Below are positions 1 to 7,419 of a DNA stretch of 12,917 nt, piece after piece. This DNA is from COE1 sp964445375 (GTDB taxonomy: Bacteria > Bacillota > Clostridia > Lachnospirales > Lachnospiraceae). Within the stretch, counting starts at the first letter, position 1. Each line of letters begins with the position of its first letter. A model generated the notes under the pieces. It worked only from the letters and a program-made list of their open reading frames with translations, searched no databases and was not told the DNA's origin. The stretch covers positions 1 through 12,917 of the forward strand of contig CAYUKO010000111.1 of NCBI GenBank assembly GCA_964445375.1, read 5' to 3'. Made by a program: the position numbers and the translations under genes.

Positions 1-5
1 GAATA

Positions 6-18
6 AACCATGCCTTTC
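6..18. repeat. Left arm of 13-bp inverted repeat
   Basis: This arm reads AACCATGCCTTTC and is the exact reverse complement of bases 298-310. With one G-T wobble the match extends three more bases inward. On the minus strand the arm carries a Shine-Dalgarno-like AAAGAAAGG and an ATG (11 to 9), so it may be the translation start region of a leftward gene beyond the window edge. That gene cannot be confirmed from the 11 bases visible. Confidence 0.75.
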
Positions 19-78
19 TTTTTGAAAATACTATAAAATAAATAAAAATATATTCTTACTTATAAACATACATTTGAC

Positions 79-107
79 ATTATACGACAGCGTTCGCAAA
101 AATACAA
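79..107 (-). promoter_or_regulatory. Possible leftward sigma-A promoter
   Basis: On the minus strand a perfect -10 box TATAAT (79-84) lies 17 bp downstream of a weak -35 box TTGTAT (102-107). It would transcribe leftward out of the window. The -35 matches consensus at only three positions, so this is tentative in an AT-rich region. Confidence 0.35.
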
Positions 108-152
108 CCAAACAAATTCCTAAAAAATTGTTACCATAATATGTAAAATCTA

Positions 153-171
153 AAAAAAATATTATTTTTTT
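153..171. repeat. A/T palindrome between divergent promoters
   Basis: AAAAAAAT and ATTTTTTT form 8-base arms around a 3-base loop. An A-tract/T-tract palindrome like this bends DNA. Its T-tract lies about 20 bp upstream of the rightward -35 box, where an UP element would sit. It has no GC stem, so it is a poor intrinsic terminator. Confidence 0.4.
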
Positions 172-190
172 CTTGTGGCTTTCGGATTGG

Positions 191-219
191 TTTACATTTA
201 GAGTTATGAATGTTACAAT
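191..219 (+). promoter_or_regulatory. Sigma-A promoter for the rhomboid-like gene
   Basis: A -35 box TTTACA (191-196), a 17-bp spacer and a -10 box TACAAT (214-219) each match consensus at five of six positions. Transcription would start near 226, giving an untranslated leader of roughly 80-90 bases. This is the only strong rightward promoter seen before the first gene, and it lies inside the segment bracketed by the inverted repeat. Confidence 0.7.
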
Positions 220-252
220 CAAATAAGTTCCTGATAAATGGGGAAGGTGCGG

Positions 253-270
253 ATTTACATTATTGTAAAT
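253..270 (+). promoter_or_regulatory. Perfect 7-bp dyad in the leader
   Basis: ATTTACA, a 4-base loop TTAT, and TGTAAAT form a perfect dyad about 27 bases downstream of the predicted transcription start. It could be a hairpin in the mRNA leader or a repressor operator. No T-tract follows, so it is not a terminator. Which regulator, if any, binds it is unknown. Confidence 0.4.
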
Positions 271-297
271 GCGAAAATATAAAATTAATATTATAAG

Positions 298-310
298 GAA
301 AGGCATGGTT
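298..310. repeat. Right arm of 13-bp inverted repeat
   Basis: This arm reads GAAAGGCATGGTT, the perfect reverse complement of bases 6-18, with 279 bp between the arms. It contains part of the ribosome binding site of the rhomboid-like gene, and its last two bases are the first two of the possible TTG start at 309. Inversion between the arms would leave this translation signal intact. Confidence 0.75.
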
Positions 311-1187
311 GTCTATGGATTTTTTGAATAAAATGGAAAGAAAACTTGGTAGATATGCGATATCGAATCTATCATTATATTTGATTTTATGTTATGGATG
401 TGGGTATTTGATGAATGTGATCAATCCCGCCTTTTTAAGTTATTTGACGTTGGATACGTACAGGATTCTTCATGGACAGATTTGGAGAATCGTTACATGG
501 ATTCTGGTTCCACCTGATTCTCTTGACATCTTTACTTTGGTCATGCTGTATTTTTATTATTCCATTGGAACTTCTCTGGAAAGAACATGGGGAACATTTT
601 TATATAATGTATACATGTTTCTTGGTATGATATTTACGGTACTTGGAAGCTTTGTGGCGATGGGATTGTCCTACCTTGTATGGGGAGAGGCTATTGCTGT
701 TATGGGAGAGGCGCAGTTCTTCCAGATGGCATCCTATTCATTTAGTACGTACTATATTAATATGTCAATTTTCCTTGCATTTGCAGCAACTTTCCCGAAT
801 GTACAGGTATTGTTGATGTTTATTCTTCCGATTAAGGTAAAATGGCTTGGCATCGTGTATGCGGTATTATTAATTTATGAATTTGTAAATACATGGATGG
901 TCGGCAAAGTATCTATTGTTGCGTCTTTGCTTAATTTTATTGTATTCTTCTTTATGACAAGAAGAGGACTGCGTATGCGTATATCACCAAGGCAGGTAAA
1001 GCGCCGTCACGATTTTCAGAAGGAAGTGAAGAAAGCAAAGCCTATGTCAGTCGCAAAGCATAAATGTGCGATTTGTGGAAGAACTAGTGAAGAATATCCG
1101 GATTTGGAATTCAGATTCTGTTCAAAGTGTAACGGCAATTATGAGTATTGTCAGGAACATTTATTCACACATACACATGTAAAATAA
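309..1187 (+). CDS. Rhomboid-fold membrane protein lacking the protease motif, with C-terminal zinc ribbon
   Basis: This is a 292-residue integral membrane protein with about six hydrophobic segments between residues 18 and 216. The rhomboid/derlin-type pattern is visible: GQIWR (56-60) before a hydrophobic stretch, then an IG..LE..WG block (86-95). The catalytic GxSG of rhomboid proteases is absent; the corresponding region reads YINMSIFLAFAATFPN, so it is probably a pseudoprotease. After a basic stretch (218-250), the tail holds C253-x2-C256, C271-x2-C274, C281 and H284/H288/H290, a probable zinc site in the cytoplasm. The start is uncertain: TTG at 309 follows AAGGAAAGG (295-303) by 5 bases and ATG at 315 by 11. 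It is the first gene of a tight rightward cluster; the next begins 24 bases after its stop. Substrate and role are unknown. Confidence 0.8.
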   Translation: MSMDFLNKMERKLGRYAISNLSLYLILCYGCGYLMNVINPAFLSYLTLDTYRILHGQIWRIVTWILVPPDSLDIFTLVMLYFYYSIGTSLERTWGTFLYNVYMFLGMIFTVLGSFVAMGLSYLVWGEAIAVMGEAQFFQMASYSFSTYYINMSIFLAFAATFPNVQVLLMFILPIKVKWLGIVYAVLLIYEFVNTWMVGKVSIVASLLNFIVFFFMTRRGLRMRISPRQVKRRHDFQKEVKKAKPMSVAKHKCAICGRTSEEYPDLEFRFCSKCNGNYEYCQEHLFTHTHVK

Positions 1188-1211
1188 GAAAACGGAAGGA
1201 ATTAGTAATAA

Positions 1212-1967
1212 ATGGAAAAGGAACAGCTTTTATTTGCACAGACTCTTGAGCAGTTAAAGGAAACAGCAAGATTACAGGAGAATATGCTTACCAGTGAGCA
1301 GGTTCAGGAAGCATTTGAAGAAATGAATCTTGGAGAAGCGCAGCTGGCATTGATTCATGAGTATTTACAGAAAAATAATATTGGTATTGATGAACCGGGA
1401 AAGACGGATGAAAATCTGACAGATGAAGATGTGAATTATTTAAATATCTATCTGGAAGAGTTAAAAGAGCTTCCACCTGTTTCCGATGGAGAAAAAAGAG
1501 CGATTATGATGTCAGCGTTGGCACAGGATATGACAGCCTGCAATAAGCTGATAGAAATCTTCCTGCCACAGGTTGTGGAAATTGCAAAGCTTTATGCCGG
1601 ACAGGGAGCTTTGGTCGAGGATTTGATTGGAGAAGGTAATGTAGCTCTTGCGACAGCAGTAACCATGCTTGATTGCGTGGAATCCATTGATGAAGTAGAA
1701 GGCTTTCTTGGAAAGATGATTATGGACGCCATGCAGGATTATATTGGTGAAGACTCCGATAACAGAGGAATTGATGAGCAGATTCTTGAAAAAGTAAACC
1801 GTATCAACGATAAGGCGAAGGAAATGGCAGAGGAATTGCTTAGAAAGGTTTCTGTAGCAGAGCTTGCAAAAGAGATGGAGATTGAAGAAGAGGAAATCTT
1901 TGAAGCAATCAGACTGTCCGCAAATAACATGGATTATATTGAGGAAGGAACAAATGAAGGAAAATAA
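1212..1967 (+). CDS. Degenerate sigma-70-like protein lacking promoter-recognition regions
   Basis: This 251-residue soluble acidic protein aligns by eye with primary sigma factors over only part of their length. Residues about 10-62 resemble region 1.1 (LTSEQVQEAF, then IHEYLQKNNIGIDE). Residues 75-120 resemble region 1.2 (NYLNIYLEELKELPPVS). Residues 120-150 resemble regions 2.1-2.2, with EDLIGEGNVAL matching the DLIQEGN core-polymerase contact. The aromatic -10-melting segments 2.3-2.4 are replaced by an unrelated short stretch (158-190). Residues 195-240 resemble region 3 (VAELAKEMEIEEEEIFEAI). Region 4, which reads the -35 box, is absent. It may therefore bind core RNA polymerase without directing it to promoters; this is inference. 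A ribosome site GGAAGGA (1194-1200) precedes the ATG by 11 bases, and the 3' end overlaps the next gene by 14 bases. Confidence 0.8.
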   Translation: MEKEQLLFAQTLEQLKETARLQENMLTSEQVQEAFEEMNLGEAQLALIHEYLQKNNIGIDEPGKTDENLTDEDVNYLNIYLEELKELPPVSDGEKRAIMMSALAQDMTACNKLIEIFLPQVVEIAKLYAGQGALVEDLIGEGNVALATAVTMLDCVESIDEVEGFLGKMIMDAMQDYIGEDSDNRGIDEQILEKVNRINDKAKEMAEELLRKVSVAELAKEMEIEEEEIFEAIRLSANNMDYIEEGTNEGK

Positions 1968-2373
1968 CGATTTTAAATATATTATGCAGGATGTGAGCCA
2001 TGTTTATTTTGGAAAGGAGCTTTCTTATGCGGAAATGATGGAACTTGAGGAAGTGCCATTTAAGTTCAAGGCGATTATTGGTTCCTATTTTAGTAAAGAT
2101 ATAGAGCTTGCGAGTAAGATTTCGGAGCATTTGTATCAGATTAAGCAGCAGGAATTTTCCTATCATATTTATGAACAGTTGAAATTACAGATTCGTTTCT
2201 TCTACAAAGAAGAGAAAACGGGGCTTTTTGGTCAAAAAAAAGAAAAATGGGTGCATAAAACCTGTAATATGAAGGAATTCCTTCAGAATTATAAGGAAAT
2301 GGCTCAAAATGGTGAGGCAACCATTGAAGATTTTTCCATATCAAAGCTGGCTTTAATGACAATCAGTATATAA
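1954..2373 (+). CDS. Conserved-looking 139-residue protein of unknown function
   Basis: I do not recognise this family. The chosen start is ATG 1954, with GAGGAAGGA (1941-1949) just upstream; an in-frame ATG at 1864 lies well inside the previous gene and lacks a comparable site. The gene overlaps the sigma-like gene by 14 bases in another frame, which suggests translational coupling and a shared function. The protein is soluble, without signal peptide or membrane segment. It mixes helical stretches (residues about 20-70) with a lysine- and aromatic-rich middle (about 75-105, containing FGQKKEKWVHKTCNMKEF). It has a single cysteine and no obvious catalytic motif. It could be a partner or modulator of the sigma-like protein, but only the gene order supports that. 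Confidence 0.75.
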   Translation: MKENNDFKYIMQDVSHVYFGKELSYAEMMELEEVPFKFKAIIGSYFSKDIELASKISEHLYQIKQQEFSYHIYEQLKLQIRFFYKEEKTGLFGQKKEKWVHKTCNMKEFLQNYKEMAQNGEATIEDFSISKLALMTISI

Positions 2374-2435
2374 ACCGAAGATCCATAGTATGGAAGAAAA
2401 TCAGTTACAAATAAAAAGAAAGGTATGGCGACAGC

Positions 2436-5360
2436 ATGAGAGTAGAGGACGTAACAGCATATAAGGTCATTGAGAAAAGAGAAATCAAAGACCTTAATTC
2501 TATGAGCTATTTATTAGAGCATAAGAAAACAGGTGCAAGAGTAGCACTTCTTAGTAATGATGATGATAATAAGGTATTTTATATTGGTTTTCGTACACCA
2601 CCAACAGATTCCACAGGTGTACCACATATTATAGAGCATAGTGTTTTATGTGGTTCCAGGGAATTTCCAGTAAAGGATCCTTTTGTGGAGCTGGTAAAAG
2701 GCTCTTTGAATACCTTTTTAAATGCAATGACCTATTCTGATAAGACAGTTTATCCGGTTGCAAGCTGCAATGACAAAGATTTTCAGAATCTGATGCATGT
2801 ATATCTGGATGCTGTTTTTTACCCAAACATTTATAAGGAAGAGAAGATATTCCGTCAGGAAGGCTGGCATTATGAGATGGAGTCAGCGGATGAGCCCCTT
2901 ACCCTGAACGGCGTTGTATACAATGAAATGAAGGGAGCTTTTTCTTCACCGGATGATGTACATGACAGAGAAGTGTTGAATTCGCTCTATCCGGATACGG
3001 CATATGGTGTGGAATCGGGCGGTGATCCCAAGGTGATTCCGGAACTGAGCTATGAAGAGTTTCTTGATTTCCATGGAAGATACTATCATCCGTCTAACAG
3101 CTATATCTATTTATATGGTGATATGGATATGGCAGAGAAGCTTATCTGGATGGATGAACATTATTTGAGCAAGTTTGACCGTATTGAAATTGATTCTCAT
3201 GTAGCATTACAGAAGCCATTTGAACAGCCGGTTACTATATGCAAGGATTATCCGATTATGGAAGGAGAATCGTTAGAGGATAATACGTATTTATCTTATA
3301 ATGCAGTTGTTGGAACCAGTCTTGACAAAGAGCTGTATTATGCGATGCAGATTATTGATTATGCGGTATGTTCTGCTGCCGGTGCACCTTTAAAGCTTGC
3401 TCTGATTCATAAGAATATTGGTACAGAAGTTTACAGTGTATATGAAAATGGCATTTATCAGCCATATTTTTCCATTGTGGCAAAGAATGCCAATGATTCT
3501 CAGAAGGATGAATTTGTTTCTACGATTGAGGAAGAGCTTGTAAGAATCGTTAAGGATGGGTTAGATAAGAAAGCACTACTTGCAGGACTTAATTACTATG
3601 AGTTCAAATACAGAGAAGCAGATTTCGGTTCTTATCCTAAGGGCTTGATGTATGGCTTACAGATGTTCGATTCCTGGTTATATGATGACAAAATGGCATT
3701 TGACATGATTGAAGCAAATGACGTATTTAAGACTTTGCGTGAGAAGATTGACACTGATTACTATGAGCAGTTAGTTGATCAGTATCTCATTCATAACAAT
3801 CATAAGACGGTGGTTGTCGTTTCACCGAAAGAAGGATTGACAGCGAAAGAAGAGAAAGAACTTGCCGATAAATTACAGGCGTATAAGGCAACTCTTTCCG
3901 AAGAAGAGATTCAGAAGATTGTTGATGATACTCATGCACTTCATGCATATCAGGATGCAGAGGAAGCACCAGAGAATCTTGCAAAGATTCCGATGCTGAC
4001 AAGAGAAGACATGAAGAAAGAGGCAGAGGGCTTTGTTAATGAAGTTCGTGAAATAGAAGATACGAAAGTGTTATTCCATAATATTTATACCAATGGAATT
4101 GGCTATATCCGTTTAATCTTTGATGTTTCCAATGTACCGGCTGATTTGTTTGCTTATGTGGGAATTCTCAAGAATGTACTTGGATATGTGGACACCAAGA
4201 ATTACAACTACGGCGAATTGTATAATGAAACAAATATTCATACAGGCGGTATCTACACAGCAGTAAGCACCTATGTGAATGCCAGAAATCTGGAAGAATA
4301 TAAGATTACCTTTGAAGTAAAGACCAAGGCAATGTATGAAGAATTAGAGAATGCATTCGGATTGCTTTCTGAAATCATGACAACTTCAAGCCTTGAGGAT
4401 GAGAACAGAATTCTTGAAATCGTAGCAGAGATGAAGTCACGTATGCAGGGAAATATGACATCGGCAGGACATTCCCTTGCTGCAATTCGTGCTATGTCAT
4501 ATTTTAGTGAAACAGCAGCCGTATCAGAAATGGTGAGTGGAATTCCTTGCTTACGCCTGCTTGAGAAGATAGAAGCAGATTTTGATGGAAATAAGAAAGA
4601 ATTAATCGAAAAGTTAGGAGAACTTGCAAGATGCATCTTCCGTCCGGAGAACCTGATGGTAGATTTTACGGCTTCTGAGGAGGGCTATGAGAAGTTAAAA
4701 CCACTTGTTCCGGTATTAAAGAACAGTCTTTTCACAGAAACGGTTCGTAAGGAACATTTTGCAGTAGAACTTACTAAGAAAAATGAAGGCTTTGAAACAT
4801 CCGCACAGATTCAGTATGTTGGTCGTGCAGGAAATTATCGAACCGATGGAAAGCTTTCTTATACAGGCGCCTTGAGAGTTTTAAAGGTTATTCTTGGCTA
4901 TGAATATTTGTGGACCAATGTACGTGTCAAGGGTGGTGCATATGGCTGCATGTGTAATTTTGGAAAGAGCGGAGACAGCTATTTTGTATCTTACCGTGAT
5001 CCAAATCTGAAAAAGACCATGGAAACCTTTGAAAAGACAGGAGATTATCTGCGTGGATTTACAGCGGATGAAAGAACCATGACAAAGTATATTATTGGTG
5101 CAGTCAGCGATTTGGATATTCCGATGAATCCGTCAGCAAAGGGAAGTCGTTCGTCCAGTGCTTATCTGACGAACCTGACTTTTGAAGAGGTACAAAAGGA
5201 GAGGGATGAGCTTCTTGCATGTACACAGGAGGATATCAGAGTATTGGCGGATTATATGGATACTATTATGAAGAATGAGGCAGTTTGTGTAGTCGGAAAT
5301 GGTCAGGCAATTGAAGAAAATAAGGATATGTTTGGAACTATAGAAAATCTGTTTCATTAA
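2436..5360 (+). CDS. M16C zinc metallopeptidase, PreP/Cym1-like
   Basis: This 974-residue insulinase-superfamily peptidase has the PreP/falcilysin size, with two half-clamshells on one chain. The inverted zinc motif HxxEH is H64-I-I-E67-H68; E67 is the general base. The third ligand is E164 in VVYNEMKGAFSSPDD, about 96 residues on, the spacing typical of M16C rather than pitrilysin. The C-terminal half has the substrate-binding R830 and Y836 in RVKGGAYG. All key residues are present, so it should be active. There is no signal peptide, which suggests a cytosolic enzyme clearing peptides, as PreP does in organelles. ATG 2436 is the only usable start because an in-frame stop lies at 2412. Its ribosome site AGAAAGG (2417-2423) is 12 bases away, and a four-codon frame (2425-2439) ends on the start as ATGA. 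Confidence 0.93.
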   Translation: MRVEDVTAYKVIEKREIKDLNSMSYLLEHKKTGARVALLSNDDDNKVFYIGFRTPPTDSTGVPHIIEHSVLCGSREFPVKDPFVELVKGSLNTFLNAMTYSDKTVYPVASCNDKDFQNLMHVYLDAVFYPNIYKEEKIFRQEGWHYEMESADEPLTLNGVVYNEMKGAFSSPDDVHDREVLNSLYPDTAYGVESGGDPKVIPELSYEEFLDFHGRYYHPSNSYIYLYGDMDMAEKLIWMDEHYLSKFDRIEIDSHVALQKPFEQPVTICKDYPIMEGESLEDNTYLSYNAVVGTSLDKELYYAMQIIDYAVCSAAGAPLKLALIHKNIGTEVYSVYENGIYQPYFSIVAKNANDSQKDEFVSTIEEELVRIVKDGLDKKALLAGLNYYEFKYREADFGSYPKGLMYGLQMFDSWLYDDKMAFDMIEANDVFKTLREKIDTDYYEQLVDQYLIHNNHKTVVVVSPKEGLTAKEEKELADKLQAYKATLSEEEIQKIVDDTHALHAYQDAEEAPENLAKIPMLTREDMKKEAEGFVNEVREIEDTKVLFHNIYTNGIGYIRLIFDVSNVPADLFAYVGILKNVLGYVDTKNYNYGELYNETNIHTGGIYTAVSTYVNARNLEEYKITFEVKTKAMYEELENAFGLLSEIMTTSSLEDENRILEIVAEMKSRMQGNMTSAGHSLAAIRAMSYFSETAAVSEMVSGIPCLRLLEKIEADFDGNKKELIEKLGELARCIFRPENLMVDFTASEEGYEKLKPLVPVLKNSLFTETVRKEHFAVELTKKNEGFETSAQIQYVGRAGNYRTDGKLSYTGALRVLKVILGYEYLWTNVRVKGGAYGCMCNFGKSGDSYFVSYRDPNLKKTMETFEKTGDYLRGFTADERTMTKYIIGAVSDLDIPMNPSAKGSRSSSAYLTNLTFEEVQKERDELLACTQEDIRVLADYMDTIMKNEAVCVVGNGQAIEENKDMFGTIENLFH

Positions 5361-5410
5361 TTATCCTTATAGTAGAATTCTGTATTGATTTTTGTGAGGG
5401 AGGAATACGT

Positions 5411-6427
5411 ATGAAGAAGGGATTATTAGTCGGGCTTGCATTTACTTTGCTGCTTTCCACAACGGGGTGTGGGAGCAGCTCCTATGATGCGACAACAGAA
5501 TCGGCAATGGTGAAATCTGCATCAACGGATGCAGCAGGAATGTATGGACAAAACTATGTGTCAGAAGAGAGCATGGAAGCAGAAGTGGTAGAGGTTGAAG
5601 GACAAAGCTCTTCGGAAACGAACCGTAAACTGATTAAAACCGTAGATTTGACGGTGGAAACGGAAAATTACGATGAGCTTGTGCAAAACCTTTACCAGAA
5701 GATAGAAGCGCTTGGTGGATATGTAGAGCATTTTAGTTCACAGGGAATGGAGAATTACCGTTACGGCAATATAACGGCAAGAATTCCGAAAGCGAAGCTG
5801 GATTCTTTTTTGGAAATCGTGGAAGGATCTTCGAATATTACATATCGTCAGGAAAATGTAGAAGATGTTACGTTAAACTATGTAGATTTGGAAAGCCATA
5901 AGAAGATGCTTTTAAAGGAGCAGGAAAGACTGCTCGAGTTCCTTGATCAGGCAGAAACGCTGGATGATATTATTACTATTGAGAGCCGTCTGACAGAGGT
6001 GCAATATCAGATTGAGAGTATGGAATCCCAACTTAGAACCTATGATAATCAGATTGATTACAGTACGGTATACTTATCTGTGGAAGAGGTAGTGCGCTAT
6101 ACACCGCAGGAACCAAAAGGAACCTGGGAACAGATTAAGACAGGCTTTATGGAGAACCTTTATTCTGTAGGAGATGGTTTGAGAAGCTTCTTCATCGGAT
6201 TGATTATCAGCATACCAAATATTGTGGTATTTCTTGCAGTGATTGGTATTTTATTCCTGATCGTTAAGGGAATCATAAAATGGGAGAAGAAGCATTCTGC
6301 TAAGAAAGCCAAGAAGAGAAATGCACAGCAGTCATACAGAATGAATGAAAACGTGATGCAACCCAATCAATTACAAAATGTGACACAGGAAAATGTCCAG
6401 AAAGGTACGGAGAAAGAAAATGAATGA
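5411..6427 (+). CDS. DUF4349-type lipoprotein with coiled coil and C-terminal membrane anchor
   Basis: This is a 338-residue lipoprotein. Residues 1-19 are a lipoprotein signal ending in LSTTG before Cys20, followed by a Ser/Thr/Glu-rich linker (21-70). The DUF4349 domain (about 72-287) begins at KLIKTVDLTVETENYDEL and includes the core GGYVEHFSSQG, a charged coiled coil (about 160-215) and the typical IDYSTVYLSVEE strand. A transmembrane helix (261-287) is followed by a Lys-rich and Gln/Asn-rich cytoplasmic tail, so the protein is probably anchored at both ends. The function of the family is not established; envelope-related roles are usually inferred. A strong site GAGGGAGGA (5396-5404) lies six bases before ATG. 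The gene overlaps era by 8 bases (ATGAATGA arrangement), indicating cotranscription. Confidence 0.87.
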   Translation: MKKGLLVGLAFTLLLSTTGCGSSSYDATTESAMVKSASTDAAGMYGQNYVSEESMEAEVVEVEGQSSSETNRKLIKTVDLTVETENYDELVQNLYQKIEALGGYVEHFSSQGMENYRYGNITARIPKAKLDSFLEIVEGSSNITYRQENVEDVTLNYVDLESHKKMLLKEQERLLEFLDQAETLDDIITIESRLTEVQYQIESMESQLRTYDNQIDYSTVYLSVEEVVRYTPQEPKGTWEQIKTGFMENLYSVGDGLRSFFIGLIISIPNIVVFLAVIGILFLIVKGIIKWEKKHSAKKAKKRNAQQSYRMNENVMQPNQLQNVTQENVQKGTEKENE

Positions 6428-7322
6428 AAAGTATAAGTCAGGCTTTGCTGCTCTGATAGGAAGACCAAACGTTGGAAAGTCAACTCTGATGAATTCTTTA
6501 ATCGGACAGAAGATTGCAATTACTTCAAAGAAGCCTCAGACAACACGAAACAGAATACAGACCGTGTATACTTCGGAAGAAGGACAGATTGTATTCGTAG
6601 ATACGCCGGGTATCCATAAGGCAAAGAATAAGCTTGGCGATTATATGGTAAATATTGCAGAAAGAAGCCTTAAGGAAGTAGATGTGATTCTGTGGCTGGT
6701 AGAACCAACAGATTATATCGGTGCAGGCGAACAGCATATTATCGAACAGTTGAAAAAGGTAAATACACCGGTTATTCTTGTTATGAATAAGATAGATACG
6801 GTAAAGCGTGAGCAGTTGTTAGGCTATATTGATGCATACAGAAAGCAGATGGATTTTGCAGAAATCGTTCCTGTTTCTGCCTTAAAGGAAGATAATACAG
6901 AAACCTTGATTCAACAGATTATGAAATATCTTCCATACGGTCCTGCATTCTATGATGAGGATACCATTACAGATCAGCCGACCAGACAGATTGTGGCAGA
7001 ATTGATTCGTGAGAAGGTATTACGAAGCATTGATGAAGAGATTCCGCACGGCGTTGCGGTAACGATTGAGTCCATGAAATACAGCAAAAGAATTGTGGAC
7101 ATTGATGCAACGATTATCTGTGAAAGAGATTCTCACAAGGGTATTATCATCGGAAAAGGCGGTTCCATGTTAAAGAAAATCGGTTCTATGGCGCGTCCGG
7201 AAATCGAAGATTTATTGGAAATGCATGTTAATCTGCAGCTTTGGGTTAAGGTTAAGAAGGATTGGCGCGACAGTGATTTCCTGATTAAGAATTTTGGTTA
7301 CGATCCAAAAGAGACAGAATAG
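6420..7322 (+). CDS. era: GTPase Era, ribosome small-subunit assembly factor
   Basis: This 300-residue protein is the usual length for Era. The G domain is complete: G1 GRPNVGKS (14-21), the switch-I TTRNR segment (41-45), G3 DTPG (61-64), G4 NKID (123-126) and G5 SAL (153-155). The C-terminal KH domain has IIIGKGGSMLKKIG, the loop that binds the 3' end of 16S rRNA during 30S maturation. The start is placed at ATG 6420, which has GGAGA (6409-6413) at good spacing and gives the usual Era N-terminus; an in-frame ATG at 6393 lacks this. The first 8 bases overlap the lipoprotein gene. yqzL and recO follow, the usual Firmicutes neighbourhood. Confidence 0.98.
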   Translation: MNEKYKSGFAALIGRPNVGKSTLMNSLIGQKIAITSKKPQTTRNRIQTVYTSEEGQIVFVDTPGIHKAKNKLGDYMVNIAERSLKEVDVILWLVEPTDYIGAGEQHIIEQLKKVNTPVILVMNKIDTVKREQLLGYIDAYRKQMDFAEIVPVSALKEDNTETLIQQIMKYLPYGPAFYDEDTITDQPTRQIVAELIREKVLRSIDEEIPHGVAVTIESMKYSKRIVDIDATIICERDSHKGIIIGKGGSMLKKIGSMARPEIEDLLEMHVNLQLWVKVKKDWRDSDFLIKNFGYDPKETE

Positions 7323-7326
7323 AAAT

Positions 7327-7355
7327 TAGAAAAAAGCAAACCCTATTTGTATAAT
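7327..7355 (+). promoter_or_regulatory. Predicted promoter for yqzL-recO
   Basis: A perfect -10 box TATAAT (7350-7355) lies 17 bp downstream of TAGAAA (7327-7332; four of six consensus bases), directly after the era stop codon. Transcription would begin near 7362, just before the hairpin at 7365-7390. It would let yqzL-recO be expressed apart from era. Confidence 0.5.
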
Positions 7356-7364
7356 GAAATGAAC

Positions 7365-7390
7365 AACGGGCAGATAAAAGTCTGCTCGTT
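7365..7390 (+). promoter_or_regulatory. 10-bp hairpin in the yqzL leader
   Basis: AACGGGCAGA and TCTGCTCGTT pair over 10 positions (one G-U) around a 6-base loop. Only TTTGT follows, not a proper T-tract, so it is at best a weak terminator of era transcripts. It would also sit at the very 5' end of RNA from the adjacent predicted promoter, where such stems can protect the transcript. Confidence 0.5.
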
Positions 7391-7419
7391 TGTGCCGAGA
7401 TACAGAAGGGAGAAGCGAA

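Noticed and set aside
153..171. A/T palindrome as a bidirectional terminator
   Set aside because: The stem has no G-C pairs and would be too weak; a DNA-bending or UP-element role fits better.
238..282. 14-codon frame in the leader of the rhomboid-like gene
   Set aside because: It has no ribosome site, and its sequence is set by the 253-270 dyad; nothing supports translation.
31..306. Minus-strand 91-codon open frame
   Set aside because: It lies wholly in the AT-rich promoter region, encodes a low-complexity Ile/Phe/Leu/Asn-rich product, and is explained by the region's base composition.
4271..4636. Minus-strand 121-codon frame inside the M16 gene
   Set aside because: It is antisense to a well-conserved peptidase coding sequence, has no ribosome site and no recognisable product.
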